Of a stretch of DNA of 64,000 nucleotides, positions 26,059 to 33,802 are shown piece after piece. Every line of letters begins with the position of its first letter. Position 1 is the stretch's first letter. This DNA is from Shimia sp049116215 (GTDB lineage Bacteria > Pseudomonadota > Alphaproteobacteria > Rhodobacterales > Rhodobacteraceae): the NCBI RefSeq assembly GCF_049116215.1, contig NZ_JAGDZB010000007.1, forward strand, positions 62,001 through 126,000. The letters run 5' to 3'. The notes below the pieces were generated by a model that was not told the origin of the DNA, did no database searches, and saw nothing but the letters and a program-made list of their open reading frames with translations. The position numbers and the translations under genes were made by a program.

Positions 26059-27346
26059 CGTTGCTCTCCTCGGGTTGCTCAATAAGTACCTTCCTCACGG
26101 TGTTCCTCCCGATCTTTTTTGAGAACAACGCGTAGTTGTTTCTCTCTTTTTGAATCCTGCCAAAAACGATGGCCGGATTAATCCCCAGTTCTTTTGCCAG
26201 CTTCTCTGCGGGCTGCGCTGTTTTGGCGATCCGAGCAGTGGATTTCCGCCAACGTTCTTCTGGAATCAGCATGTTAGAAGCAAAAGCATCCGCTTCCGCT
26301 TCCTGTTCGTCAACTGACGCTGCATCAAACTGATCAAAAAAGCCACTAGTGAGGCCTGTCAAACGGTGCAGAACGACATGACCGACTTCATGGAGCAGAC
26401 TAAACCAAAAGTTGCCCGTATCGTCTTTTCTAAGTGTAAGGCCAATAACCGGCACACCCTCTTCAATAAACGCGGCACCGTCGATGGTAAGGCCCGGGAT
26501 TTGCCTCTCCGCGATGAGGACGATACCTGCCTCAAAGAGCTGCTGTTGGGCGCGGCGCGGGCCATCTGGAAACACACTCAGCTTAGGAAGTTGATTCAGC
26601 CAACCCGTATTCACGGGGTCATAGCTTGGAACTCCTTTACGAATGATTTCTTTAGCGCGCGTCACCACCCGAGCTCGCCACGCGTGAAGCAAAACATCTT
26701 CGCTGTGGTCCTGAACGTTCAGCCCCGTCCGCAACAAGGTTGGGCTGCCAAAATCAATTCTGTTTTCTGCGATGTATTGACGGAGCTGCGACTCGTCCAT
26801 GTCATCCGAAAACCAGCCGTTTACGCGGCCATGTTTCAGGATCTTCCTGATTCCCTCTTTGGAGACATCATCAATGACTTTATCCAGCCCCCGAAACTGA
26901 GGGTTTGGCTCGATGGTCGCGCTTAAACGAACTCCCACCAGAGCCGCGACGCGTGCGTAGTTTTTGACGCTGATGGAATTGTAGCGGTCAGCTTCATATC
27001 GCTGGACCTGCTGCTCCTTTACCCCCAAGCGCCAAGCTAGATCACGCTGCGTATAACCTTTGGCAATCCGCGCTACGATCAACATCAAGCCCGGATCACT
27101 TTCCGCACGGCGCTCAAGAGGCGTTGGCTTCCCAGTCCCCTTGGCAAGATCATACGCATCGATAGCATCATTCAAGTCGTCACGTTCGGCTTTCATAGTC
27201 GCGGAGAGTTGCTTCACAACTTCCGGCGGCAAACCCTCAACAACTCGCTTTAGGGATTCATCTGTCGCCAGCGCCTCATCAAGTGCGGCCACGCGCGAGC
27301 GAGCTTCGCGCAGTTCTTTTTCATTTAGGATGATGCCTGTATTCAT
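26027..27346 (-). CDS. HigA-like HTH / ImmA-IrrE metallopeptidase
   Basis: A 439-residue protein. The first 90 residues are helical, resembling the extension of HigA-type antitoxins. Residues about 95-135 form an XRE helix-turn-helix (GYTQRDLAWRLGVKEQQVQRYEAD). The C-terminal half is an ImmA/IrrE zinc peptidase with HEVGH at residues 319-323 and the third ligand in EQEAEADAFASNMLIPEE. Proteins of this type sense stress or phage and cleave a repressor or antitoxin. The gene probably regulates itself through the twin palindromes just upstream and is translationally coupled to the Beta-family gene. Which protein it cleaves is unknown. Confidence 0.85.
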   Translation of the reverse strand: MNTGIILNEKELREARSRVAALDEALATDESLKRVVEGLPPEVVKQLSATMKAERDDLNDAIDAYDLAKGTGKPTPLERRAESDPGLMLIVARIAKGYTQRDLAWRLGVKEQQVQRYEADRYNSISVKNYARVAALVGVRLSATIEPNPQFRGLDKVIDDVSKEGIRKILKHGRVNGWFSDDMDESQLRQYIAENRIDFGSPTLLRTGLNVQDHSEDVLLHAWRARVVTRAKEIIRKGVPSYDPVNTGWLNQLPKLSVFPDGPRRAQQQLFEAGIVLIAERQIPGLTIDGAAFIEEGVPVIGLTLRKDDTGNFWFSLLHEVGHVVLHRLTGLTSGFFDQFDAASVDEQEAEADAFASNMLIPEERWRKSTARIAKTAQPAEKLAKELGINPAIVFGRIQKERNNYALFSKKIGRNTVRKVLIEQPEESNDAAISSGTKV

Positions 27347-27358
27347 ACGCCTTATCTA

Positions 27359-27403
27359 CCCAACAAAAATGTTGTGGTCAAGAGGCCCAACAAAAATGTT
27401 GTG
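27359..27403. promoter_or_regulatory. Twin operators upstream of the HTH-ImmA gene
   Basis: The 18-bp sequence CCCAACAAAAATGTTGTG occurs twice in direct order, at 27359-27376 and 27386-27403, 27 bp apart. Each contains the inverted repeat CAACA-aaaa-TGTTG (27361-27374 and 27388-27401). It begins 13 bp upstream of the start codon. Two phased palindromes are typical of autoregulation by an XRE-type protein, here presumably the downstream gene product. Confidence 0.75.
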
Positions 27404-27680
27404 TTACTGCTAACTTGTCGCCGAGACCGTCAGTCTCAGTTCGAATCTTCCAGCTTCTCTCAGAGCACATTTGGCGCGCTTCGCAGTACAAAAGCGCGGC
27501 ATGCACCAGTTCAGGATTTGTTGGATTCACGAAACATACGCAGTAGCACTGTCATCTAATCGATTGGGTTGGCCGAGCAGGTCATTGGCGTCAACCGCTA
27601 CCCCAGTGATACCCGGCAGGGAAACGGCAAGCATGAGCGGCAAGCGCCACGCTTCTAACATATTGATATTTTTTATTTAA

Positions 27681-27727
27681 ATGGTGCCCGGGGGCGGAAT
27701 CGAACCACCGACACGAGGATTTTCAAT
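27681..27727. repeat. Attachment-site copy within tRNA-Phe
   Basis: This is the 47-bp sequence repeated at 12733-12779. It runs from one base past the CCA end of the tRNA into the anticodon loop, so integration keeps a full-length tRNA-Phe. Confidence 0.93.
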
Positions 27728-27756
27728 CCACTGCTCTACCCCTGAGCTACCCGGGC
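27682..27756 (-). tRNA. tRNA-Phe (GAA)
   Basis: On the minus strand a full cloverleaf is present: acceptor GCCCGGG paired with CCCGGGC, D-arm GCTC/GAGC, anticodon loop TTGAAAA (anticodon GAA), T-arm GGTGG-TTCGATT-CCGCC, discriminator A and an encoded CCA. The anticodon stem has one T-T mismatch. The gene is the integration site of the adjacent island. Confidence 0.93.
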
Positions 27757-27834
27757 ATGGGAAGGCGTCTCGCCTTGGGTGCTGGCCTTCTATGTCAGCC
27801 AATCGGGCCTGTCCAGAGGAAAAAGACAAAAAAG

Positions 27835-28017
27835 TCAGTGCAAACGTGAACTTTGTTTTTGCATCTCTTCGAGCGCCTCAATGGCCTCTTCCGGATCCTG
27901 TGAAGGCACTGCGTAATCTCCGCCAAACCACTTGCCCAAATCAATGTCCGCACAGCGTTTGGAGCAGAACGGACGGTAGGTTTGCACCGTGGCTTTCTTA
28001 CAGATCGGACAGCTCAT
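27835..28017 (-). CDS. yacG: DNA gyrase inhibitor YacG
   Basis: A 60-residue zinc-binding protein. The four zinc ligands are seen in CPICKK near the start and in PFCSKRCADIDLGKWFGGDY, the YacG signature. E. coli YacG binds GyrB and inhibits gyrase. The start overlaps the RNase E/G stop by 4 nt (ATGA), an arrangement common in alphaproteobacteria. It is the last gene of the maf-RNase-yacG operon, next to tRNA-Phe. Confidence 0.92.
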   Translation of the reverse strand: MSCPICKKATVQTYRPFCSKRCADIDLGKWFGGDYAVPSQDPEEAIEALEEMQKQSSRLH

Positions 28018-29036
28018 TTGAGCACCTCCGCAAGCGGCACACGGGCGTTTTTTCGTTGCAATTCAAAGTGCCCCAGCGGAGTCCAGCCCACCAAGGCGGT
28101 GTCGATGGTGTCCCGCTTGAAGGCCGCCCGCAGGGCGCTCTCAAAGCCACGGCGGTCTTTTTTCGGCATGGGCGCCAGGTCGAGCACAATCTGCCCGCCA
28201 AGGCCGCGCACGCGCAACGCCCGCGGCAGCGCTTTGGCCACCGCAAAGTTGGTTTTTGTCCCCGCCGCAGGGGAGGTGTCTTTGCCGGTGTTCACGTCCA
28301 CCGCAACAAGCGCACGGGTCGGTTCGACATACATGGAAGCCCCGCCGCCCAAAGGCACGTAGGCGCCCTGCGCCGCGTCCAGCGCGTCCAGCACGCCATG
28401 GCTTTCAAAACTGCCGGCTTCGGTCACCACCTCCGCAGGCTCGGACCAATCCCGCCACGCCGCAACATGTGGACCATCGCCGTCGATCAGCTTTTCAGCA
28501 GGACCATCCGCATCGGCCAAAACCTGCTCCGCCAGATCAAGCATGGCCGCGATATCTTCAGCCACATCCGCGTCATCCGCCTCGGCACAGGCGGAGCGTA
28601 GGATGATCCCCGCATCGGGCGTTTCAACCACCCCATGGGCCACTCCGAGGAGCGCATCCCGGCGCTCATCATCACGGATTGAGCGGCTCACATTCACCCC
28701 CGGTGCACCCGGGGTGACAATGGCATAGCGGCTTTTGAACAGCACTTTTTGCGTGACCGGGATCGCCTTGCCGGCCTCGGCCAATCCGGTCACCTGCACC
28801 AGCAACACATCGCCCGGTGCAAGACCTTTGACCTGGCGCAAGAAAGCCATGCCATCCGGGGTTTTCAAGAACATGCCGCCCTGCCCTTTGACAGGCCGGT
28901 CCGCCACTGCGCGGTAGATGGTGCCGGGACGCGGCATGTCGCTGTCAATCAGCAGGTCATCGAGCTGGCCATCCACCATCAAGGCGGCGGCTTCGCGGCC
29001 GTCGATGTGGTCCAAAATGATCTGATTTCCGTTCAT
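28014..29036 (-). CDS. Ribonuclease E/G family protein
   Basis: A 340-residue protein from the ATG at 29036, which overlaps the maf stop by 4 nt. The catalytic aspartate region LVAVDVNTGKD and the block GLGGQIVLDLAPMPKK are those of the RNase E/G catalytic core, in which an S1-like domain (GDVLLVQVTGLAEAGKAIPVT) normally precedes them. It is shorter than RNase G (about 490 residues) and lacks the zinc-link and the C-terminal scaffold. It is the compact form found beside maf in Rhodobacteraceae, and a separate full-length RNase E is expected elsewhere. Whether the short form is an active endonuclease is uncertain. Confidence 0.85.
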   Translation of the reverse strand: MNGNQIILDHIDGREAAALMVDGQLDDLLIDSDMPRPGTIYRAVADRPVKGQGGMFLKTPDGMAFLRQVKGLAPGDVLLVQVTGLAEAGKAIPVTQKVLFKSRYAIVTPGAPGVNVSRSIRDDERRDALLGVAHGVVETPDAGIILRSACAEADDADVAEDIAAMLDLAEQVLADADGPAEKLIDGDGPHVAAWRDWSEPAEVVTEAGSFESHGVLDALDAAQGAYVPLGGGASMYVEPTRALVAVDVNTGKDTSPAAGTKTNFAVAKALPRALRVRGLGGQIVLDLAPMPKKDRRGFESALRAAFKRDTIDTALVGWTPLGHFELQRKNARVPLAEVLK

Positions 29037-29611
29037 GTGCGTTCCTTGTAAAGCGTGTAGCCGGCCGCGCGCAGCAGGCCAGCGGTTTCGGCCACAGGCA
29101 GACCTACAATGCCGGTAAATGATCCCGAAATCCACGGGATGAAGGCGCCTGCCGGACCTTGGATGGCGTAGCCGCCCGCCTTGCCCTGCCAATCATTGGT
29201 GGCCAGATAAGCGTCAAGCTCTTCATTGGACAGGCGTTTCATTTTCACCGCACTGACCACATCGCGCTCAAACAGCTGATCGCCCTTGCGCAGCGCAACC
29301 GCGGTGATCACCCGATGACGTCGGCCTGACAGCGCCTTGAGAAAGGCGGCGGCTTCGTCGACATCCTGCGGCTTGCCCATAATGCGACGCCCAAGCGCCA
29401 CCGTGGTGTCTGCGCACAGCACAACATCGGTGGCTGCGGCCTGAACCGCCAGCGCCTTCTCACGCGCGATTCGCACACAATAAGGCCGCGGCAATTCATT
29501 TTTATGGGGGTCTTCGTTGATGTCAGGGGGGCAAATGTCATCTGCCACCACACCAATCTGCGCCAACAATTCTTTGCGGCGCGGACTGCCAGAGCCAAGT
29601 ATCAGCCGCAT
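29033..29611 (-). CDS. maf: Maf family nucleotide pyrophosphatase
   Basis: A 192-residue house-cleaning pyrophosphatase that hydrolyses non-canonical nucleoside triphosphates or dTTP/UTP. The start LILGSGSPRRKELLAQIG and the motif LCADTTVALGRRIMGKP are diagnostic, and the later GKAGGYAIQGPAG block completes the active site. It overlaps the RNase gene by 4 nt and follows infA in the same direction, separated by a hairpin. Confidence 0.95.
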   Translation of the reverse strand: MRLILGSGSPRRKELLAQIGVVADDICPPDINEDPHKNELPRPYCVRIAREKALAVQAAATDVVLCADTTVALGRRIMGKPQDVDEAAAFLKALSGRRHRVITAVALRKGDQLFERDVVSAVKMKRLSNEELDAYLATNDWQGKAGGYAIQGPAGAFIPWISGSFTGIVGLPVAETAGLLRAAGYTLYKERT

Positions 29612-29635
29612 GCCGGACCTCTTAAATGCGAAAAG

Positions 29636-29654
29636 GCGGCCCGCTTGGGGCCGC
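29636..29654 (-). terminator. Terminator downstream of infA
   Basis: Stem GCGGCCC/GGGCCGC (29636-29642, 29648-29654) with a 5-nt loop. On the minus strand it is followed by TTTTCGC. It lies between infA and maf and probably reduces read-through. Confidence 0.65.
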
Positions 29655-29676
29655 GCAATGTCTTGATGTAGATCGC

Positions 29677-29895
29677 TTATTTGAAGCGGTAGTTGATCCG
29701 ACCCTTGGTCAGATCATAAGGTGTCATCTCGACTTGAACCTTGTCGCCAGCCAGAACACGGATGCGGTTTTTGCGCATCTTGCCTGCCGTATGTGCGATG
29801 ATCTCATGGCCGTTTTCCAGCTCGACCCGAAACGTCGCATTCGGCAGGAGTTCCTTCACGACACCGGGAAATTCGAGCAGTTCTTCCTTCGCCAT
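29677..29895 (-). CDS. infA: Translation initiation factor IF-1
   Basis: A 72-residue S1-like OB-fold protein, starting at MAKEELLEFPGVV, with NATFRVELENGHEIIAHTAGKMRKNRIRV and the C-terminal YDLTKGRINYRFK typical of IF-1. The upstream frame to 29925 is not used, as GGAGAG precedes this ATG. IF-1 binds the ribosomal A site during initiation. It precedes maf, and the sequence is near the consensus length for bacteria. Confidence 0.97.
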   Translation of the reverse strand: MAKEELLEFPGVVKELLPNATFRVELENGHEIIAHTAGKMRKNRIRVLAGDKVQVEMTPYDLTKGRINYRFK

Positions 29896-30026
29896 GGTCT
29901 CTCCTTTGATTAGCACCTGCAGCATTTTGCAGGACGTGCGCTTAAATGAGGGCTTTTTCCCTTTTTTTCAAGGGCCAAAACCAAAAGAAGCCGATTTATC
30001 CAAAGATAACCCGACATATCCTCCCC

Positions 30027-31790
30027 TTAGCCACCAATTGGCTGATGGTCCGGCAGTCGGCTGAGCCAGCCGCCCGCTTGGGCTTCATACTTGCGCCAGC
30101 CATCGGCGCTGCCCTTATAAATCTTCTTACGCACCTGTTCTTGCGAGGCGGTGCGGACCACATTGGCGCTGTCCTCCGGCGCCAGGCAGGCTGCTTGCCA
30201 GTCCAATCCAAGAGATTGAATAAGCGTCGGAATTTGGACGTCAGGATCGGCCACAAGCGCCTCATAGTCGACATCAATGATGCGATCGGGGAAGCGCTCA
30301 TGCCAAAACGCCATCAGGTCCTGATAGAGTTCAAAATAGCGGATCAGACTGTCCATATCATTGGTGAAACCCAAACTGTTGCTGGCATAGAAATGGCGGA
30401 AATTGGACCAGCAGCAAGCCTTGGGGTCCCGATGCACATGCACGATTCGGGCCTGTGGCAAGGCTGTCGCGATATGCCCGATCAGACGGAAATTCTGCGG
30501 CATTTTGTCGGTGATGAACGCCCCGCTGCCCGTTTGCGTCAGGCGCGTCAGATAGGCTTGTCGCAGCTTGGCCGCCTGCGCCGTATCAAGGGGAGATCCC
30601 ACCAAACCAAGCTGTTTCACCATAAGCGCGAAGTAGTCGAGCTCACCCTTTTGAACCACCTGCGAGTGACGCCCGATGATGGTTTCGGTCAGAGACGACC
30701 CCGACCGTGGCATTCCCAAGATAAAAATGGGGGTGGGGTCCTCCTCCGCCGCAACCACCTCCAGCGCAGGCTGTTCTGTAAACTGCCGCTTTAAAGCGTC
30801 AAACAACCGGGCCTCGGTTTCAATGTCAAAACCCGTTTCTTTGAATCGCAACGCGTTGGCCGCCAACAGGTTGCGATAGGCATCCGCGTATTCCTCACGC
30901 TCCTCCTGGGCCGCCACCTTGGCAAACCCAAACTTGAGCGCATCTGAGGCGGGCGGATCGCGCCGCAACTGCGCCGCAATACGGTCGTCAAAATCAGCAA
31001 TCCGTGAGGGTTTTTGGCTGTTTGCAAAATTACAGTAGGCAATGCTGTAGGCAGGCGCGACATCCATCACCTTCTGCCACTGCGCCAAAGCCTCATCCTT
31101 GCACCCCAGAGCGTTGAGCACCGAGGCATAGTTTCCAAGCAAAGCTGCATTTTCCGGCCAGAGGGAGAGACCAGCCTCAAGCAGGTTCCGCGCACCGTCA
31201 AGCTCGCCGAGCGCGTACATGAGTTTTGCCGCCTTAAGCAGCGGCTGCACGTCATTCGGCGCCAGCTTGCCGGCTATGTCATAACATTCCAGCGCCAAAA
31301 CCTGTTGACCTGACGCCTCAAAGGCCTCCCCAAGGTCCATAGGATAGCCGGGCTGATCAGCCCCGTATTTCAGCGCATCACCCAAAACAACAATCGCGTT
31401 GTCCACATCCCCCATGGCCAACAAAGCCCGGCCAAGGCCATTGAGCGCAACAGCATGTCTCGGTGCTGCTTTCAGAAACGCCACAAAAAGCGGTACCGCA
31501 AGTGCCGGACGCCCAACTTGAGTAAGCCCCAAGGGCAGCTCCAATGACGCCTCTTCTCTCTGCGCCAAATGTGCCGCTTTACTGAGGAAGCTATCTGCTA
31601 TTGCTGCATCGCCCAACTGTTGTGCAGAAAACCCCGCCAACGCGTGTAATCCGACGTGCGTAGGCTGCGCCTTGATCGCCTTTTGGGCGCGGAACATCAC
31701 TTTGCGAAATTCGCCTTTGTCATAAAGCGATTGAATCACACCCAAATCAGAGGATGCGATTTTTGAAACGCCTTGTACCTTTTGCGGCAT
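30027..31790 (-). CDS. TPR-containing sulfotransferase family protein
   Basis: A 587-residue protein. The first 290 residues are tetratricopeptide-like helical repeats (for example GFSAQQLGDAAIADSFLSKAAHLA, ALNGLGRALLAMGDVDNAIVVLGDAL). The C-terminal half is a sulfotransferase domain with the PAPS 5'-phosphosulfate loop PIFILGMPRSGSSLTETIIGRH, and later RIVHVHRDPKACCWSNFRHFY for the 3'-phosphate site. Such proteins transfer sulfate from PAPS to a glycan or other acceptor. No signal peptide is seen. It stands alone between infA and the phosphatase gene. Acceptor unknown. The PAPS supply may come from the sulfurylase/kinase at 50445. Confidence 0.87.
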   Translation of the reverse strand: MPQKVQGVSKIASSDLGVIQSLYDKGEFRKVMFRAQKAIKAQPTHVGLHALAGFSAQQLGDAAIADSFLSKAAHLAQREEASLELPLGLTQVGRPALAVPLFVAFLKAAPRHAVALNGLGRALLAMGDVDNAIVVLGDALKYGADQPGYPMDLGEAFEASGQQVLALECYDIAGKLAPNDVQPLLKAAKLMYALGELDGARNLLEAGLSLWPENAALLGNYASVLNALGCKDEALAQWQKVMDVAPAYSIAYCNFANSQKPSRIADFDDRIAAQLRRDPPASDALKFGFAKVAAQEEREEYADAYRNLLAANALRFKETGFDIETEARLFDALKRQFTEQPALEVVAAEEDPTPIFILGMPRSGSSLTETIIGRHSQVVQKGELDYFALMVKQLGLVGSPLDTAQAAKLRQAYLTRLTQTGSGAFITDKMPQNFRLIGHIATALPQARIVHVHRDPKACCWSNFRHFYASNSLGFTNDMDSLIRYFELYQDLMAFWHERFPDRIIDVDYEALVADPDVQIPTLIQSLGLDWQAACLAPEDSANVVRTASQEQVRKKIYKGSADGWRKYEAQAGGWLSRLPDHQPIGG

Positions 31791-31859
31791 GATGAGTCCC
31801 TTGCTGAAATCACCGCAAATGTCTCAAACTATGGCAAACAAATGGTTAGCATTTGCGCG

Positions 31860-32336
31860 TTATTCAGAGATGCTACCCCAGCGCGCGCGCAGGTACGCCA
31901 AGATCTCATCGCGCGCCGTACGATAAGCTGCCAATTTGGCCTCCCGCCCGTCGCCCGCCTGCGCCCCACTGGGATCAGACACCGGCCAATACTCCAGCTC
32001 CAGATGGTCAAATCGCGTCAACTCTTCTGCCTTGCTGCGGCTGGCCGGGGTCAGCGCCACCACCATGTCAAAACTGGACAACTCATCACCCAGCTTCTCC
32101 ATCTCTTCAAAACTGCGGGTGCGGTGCCGGTCCAGTTCCACGCCGATCTCGGAACAGACCGCAATGGCAAAGCCGTCAATCTCCAGATCGCTGCGGATGC
32201 CAGCCGATTGCACATAGACGTCCTGACCATAGAACTTCTTCATGATGCCCTCCGCCATGGGGGAGCGCACCGCGTTCTGGTCACAACAGAACAAAACCGA
32301 TTGTGGCAAAACCTGCTTCTGATCGGAATCCGCCAC
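31860..32336 (-). CDS. Low-molecular-weight protein tyrosine phosphatase-like protein
   Basis: A 158-residue protein with a GTG start. The phosphate-binding loop is CDQNAVRSPMAE, a CX5R(S) motif in which the usual GN-IC is replaced by QN-AV. The C-terminal Asp-Pro of these enzymes is visible in WPVSDPSGA. It belongs to the LMW-PTP/arsenate reductase fold and could be a phosphotyrosine phosphatase or an arsenate reductase-like enzyme. It starts five bases after the UPF0262 stop, matching the conserved hisD-UPF0262-phosphatase order of Rhodobacteraceae. Confidence 0.85.
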   Translation of the reverse strand: MADSDQKQVLPQSVLFCCDQNAVRSPMAEGIMKKFYGQDVYVQSAGIRSDLEIDGFAIAVCSEIGVELDRHRTRSFEEMEKLGDELSSFDMVVALTPASRSKAEELTRFDHLELEYWPVSDPSGAQAGDGREAKLAAYRTARDEILAYLRARWGSISE

Positions 32337-32341
32337 GTAGC

Positions 32342-32821
32342 TCAGCCCCCGAAGTGCAGGACACAGATCAACGTAAACAGGCGCCGGGCGGTATCGGTGT
32401 CGATGTCCGCCTTACCCTCCAACCGTTCCTGCAATACCCGCGCACCTTCGTTGTGAATTCCACGGCGCGCCATGTCGATGGTCTCGATCTGGCTCGGCGG
32501 CAGGTTTTTCACCGCATCAAAGTAGCTCTCACAAATCGCCCAATAGTCTTTCACCACCTGCCGGAACGGCGACAGGCTCAGGTGGAACTCCGCTGCTTTC
32601 TCACCACCTTCGCTGGTCACATCAAACACCAGCCGCTTTTCGCGGATCGACAGATCCACAGAAAACGGCCCATCCGGGATCACCCGATCGTCGCGCTTGG
32701 GCAAAGCAAAACTGTTCTCTTCCAACAGATCAAAAATCGCCACCTTACGCTCCTGATCAATCTCCGGTGTGGGAGGTGGCAGGTTGCGGTCATCAATTTG
32801 GATGTGGCTGATCCGGGACAT
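32342..32821 (-). CDS. UPF0262 family protein
   Basis: A 159-residue conserved protein of unknown function. I use the ATG at 32821 (MSRISHIQIDDRNL); the longer frame to 33289 runs through the region of the opposite-strand SDR and has no support. Blocks such as VAIFDLLEENSFAL, YDFSVD-like FSVDLSIREKRLVFDV, and FRQVVKDYWAICESYFDAV are typical of this family, found next to hisD in alphaproteobacteria. Function unknown. Confidence 0.87.
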   Translation of the reverse strand: MSRISHIQIDDRNLPPPTPEIDQERKVAIFDLLEENSFALPKRDDRVIPDGPFSVDLSIREKRLVFDVTSEGGEKAAEFHLSLSPFRQVVKDYWAICESYFDAVKNLPPSQIETIDMARRGIHNEGARVLQERLEGKADIDTDTARRLFTLICVLHFGG

Positions 32822-32960
32822 GGGAAGCTCTTGTCTTTTTGCGATGCAGCATGAGTAGCGCACCGCCCCCCGTCTTGTCCATCGGTTGCAACTGTCGCAG
32901 CCATTGACAGCACCCCCAAGGCTGCGCAATCCAATCCGCACCCACAAGCGAGGACTCCTT

Positions 32961-33731
32961 ATGTCACAGCCCCTGCCCATCTTTGACCTCACAGGCCAAA
33001 ACGCCTTAATCACCGGCAGCACGGATGGGTTGGGCAAAGCCGCCGCAGCGCTTTTGGCCCAAGCAGGCGCGCATGTCTGGATCAACGGTCGCAACGCTGA
33101 GCGCTGTGACGTCGTTGCGCGTGACTTCCGTGCTGCAAACCTCAACGCCACCGCTCTGCCGTTTGATGTGGCGGACGAAACCGCTGCGAAACACGCCTTT
33201 GATACCGTGGCCACCGCCGGCGGCCTCTCCATTTTGATCAACAACGTCGGCCAACGCGACCGCCGCCCTTTACCAGAATTCACTCGCAACGACCTGCAAA
33301 CGCTTTTAAACGTCGACCTGATCTCGCCCTTCCGTCTGTCCCAACGCGCCGCAGAGCAAATGCGCGCAAAAGGCTACGGGCGGATTGTGAACATCTCATC
33401 GATTGCCGGCCTGATCGCGCAATCCGGCGACGCGGCCTATACCTCCGCCAAAGCGGGTATCAACGGCATGACCAAAGCGATGGCGGCTGAACTTGGCAGT
33501 GATGGCATCAACGTCAACGCCGTGGCACCCGGCTTTTTTAAAACCACGCCCAACGCCGCCGCGGCGCAAGACCCTCGACTTGCCGAGAAACTGCAAAACG
33601 CCACGGCGCTCAAACGCTGGGGCAACCCCGAAGAGCTGGCACCCGCCATCCTTTTCCTCGCCAGCCCCGCCGCCAGCTATGTGACCGGACAGGTCTGGGC
33701 CGTGGATGGCGGCTATACCAGCCACTACTAA
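32961..33731 (+). CDS. SDR family oxidoreductase
   Basis: A 256-residue short-chain dehydrogenase from the ATG at 32961 (AGGACTCC upstream). It has the cofactor motif GSTDGLGKAAA, NNVG, the catalytic Ser in NISSIAG, YTSAKAG with the catalytic Tyr and Lys, and the closing phrase YVTGQVWAVDGGYTSHY. It resembles gluconate 5-dehydrogenase/2-deoxy-D-gluconate 3-dehydrogenase proteins. It is transcribed opposite to its neighbours and is inserted between UPF0262 and hisD, which are normally adjacent, so it is likely a later insertion. Substrate unknown. Confidence 0.88.
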   Translation: MSQPLPIFDLTGQNALITGSTDGLGKAAAALLAQAGAHVWINGRNAERCDVVARDFRAANLNATALPFDVADETAAKHAFDTVATAGGLSILINNVGQRDRRPLPEFTRNDLQTLLNVDLISPFRLSQRAAEQMRAKGYGRIVNISSIAGLIAQSGDAAYTSAKAGINGMTKAMAAELGSDGINVNAVAPGFFKTTPNAAAAQDPRLAEKLQNATALKRWGNPEELAPAILFLASPAASYVTGQVWAVDGGYTSHY

Positions 33732-33802
33732 CGCCCTTTTGCACATTCTCATTCCCCAAATATCCTAGGGAGTCGCAGCCTGCTGTTACGGGGCAAAGCC
33801 TC

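Larger units (their letters stand above)
12733..27727. mobile_element. Genomic island integrated at tRNA-Phe, about 15 kb
   Basis: The island is delimited by the perfect 47-bp direct repeat. Inside are an intact-looking tyrosine recombinase, an AlpA-like excisionase, a primase-polymerase with RepA-like helicase, a GIY-YIG protein, a C4-like immunity RNA, and probable defence cargo (CHAT protease, HNH nuclease, Mrr-nSTAND3, ImmA/Beta). No capsid, terminase, tail or conjugation genes are seen. It therefore resembles a satellite-like or P4-like integrative element that replicates with its own primase and depends on others for transfer. Excision would restore one tRNA-Phe. Mobility is inferred from gene content. 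Confidence 0.88.

Noticed and set aside
32822..33289. N-terminal extension of UPF0262
   Set aside because: It is antisense to the SDR gene, and the conserved part begins at the ATG at 32821.
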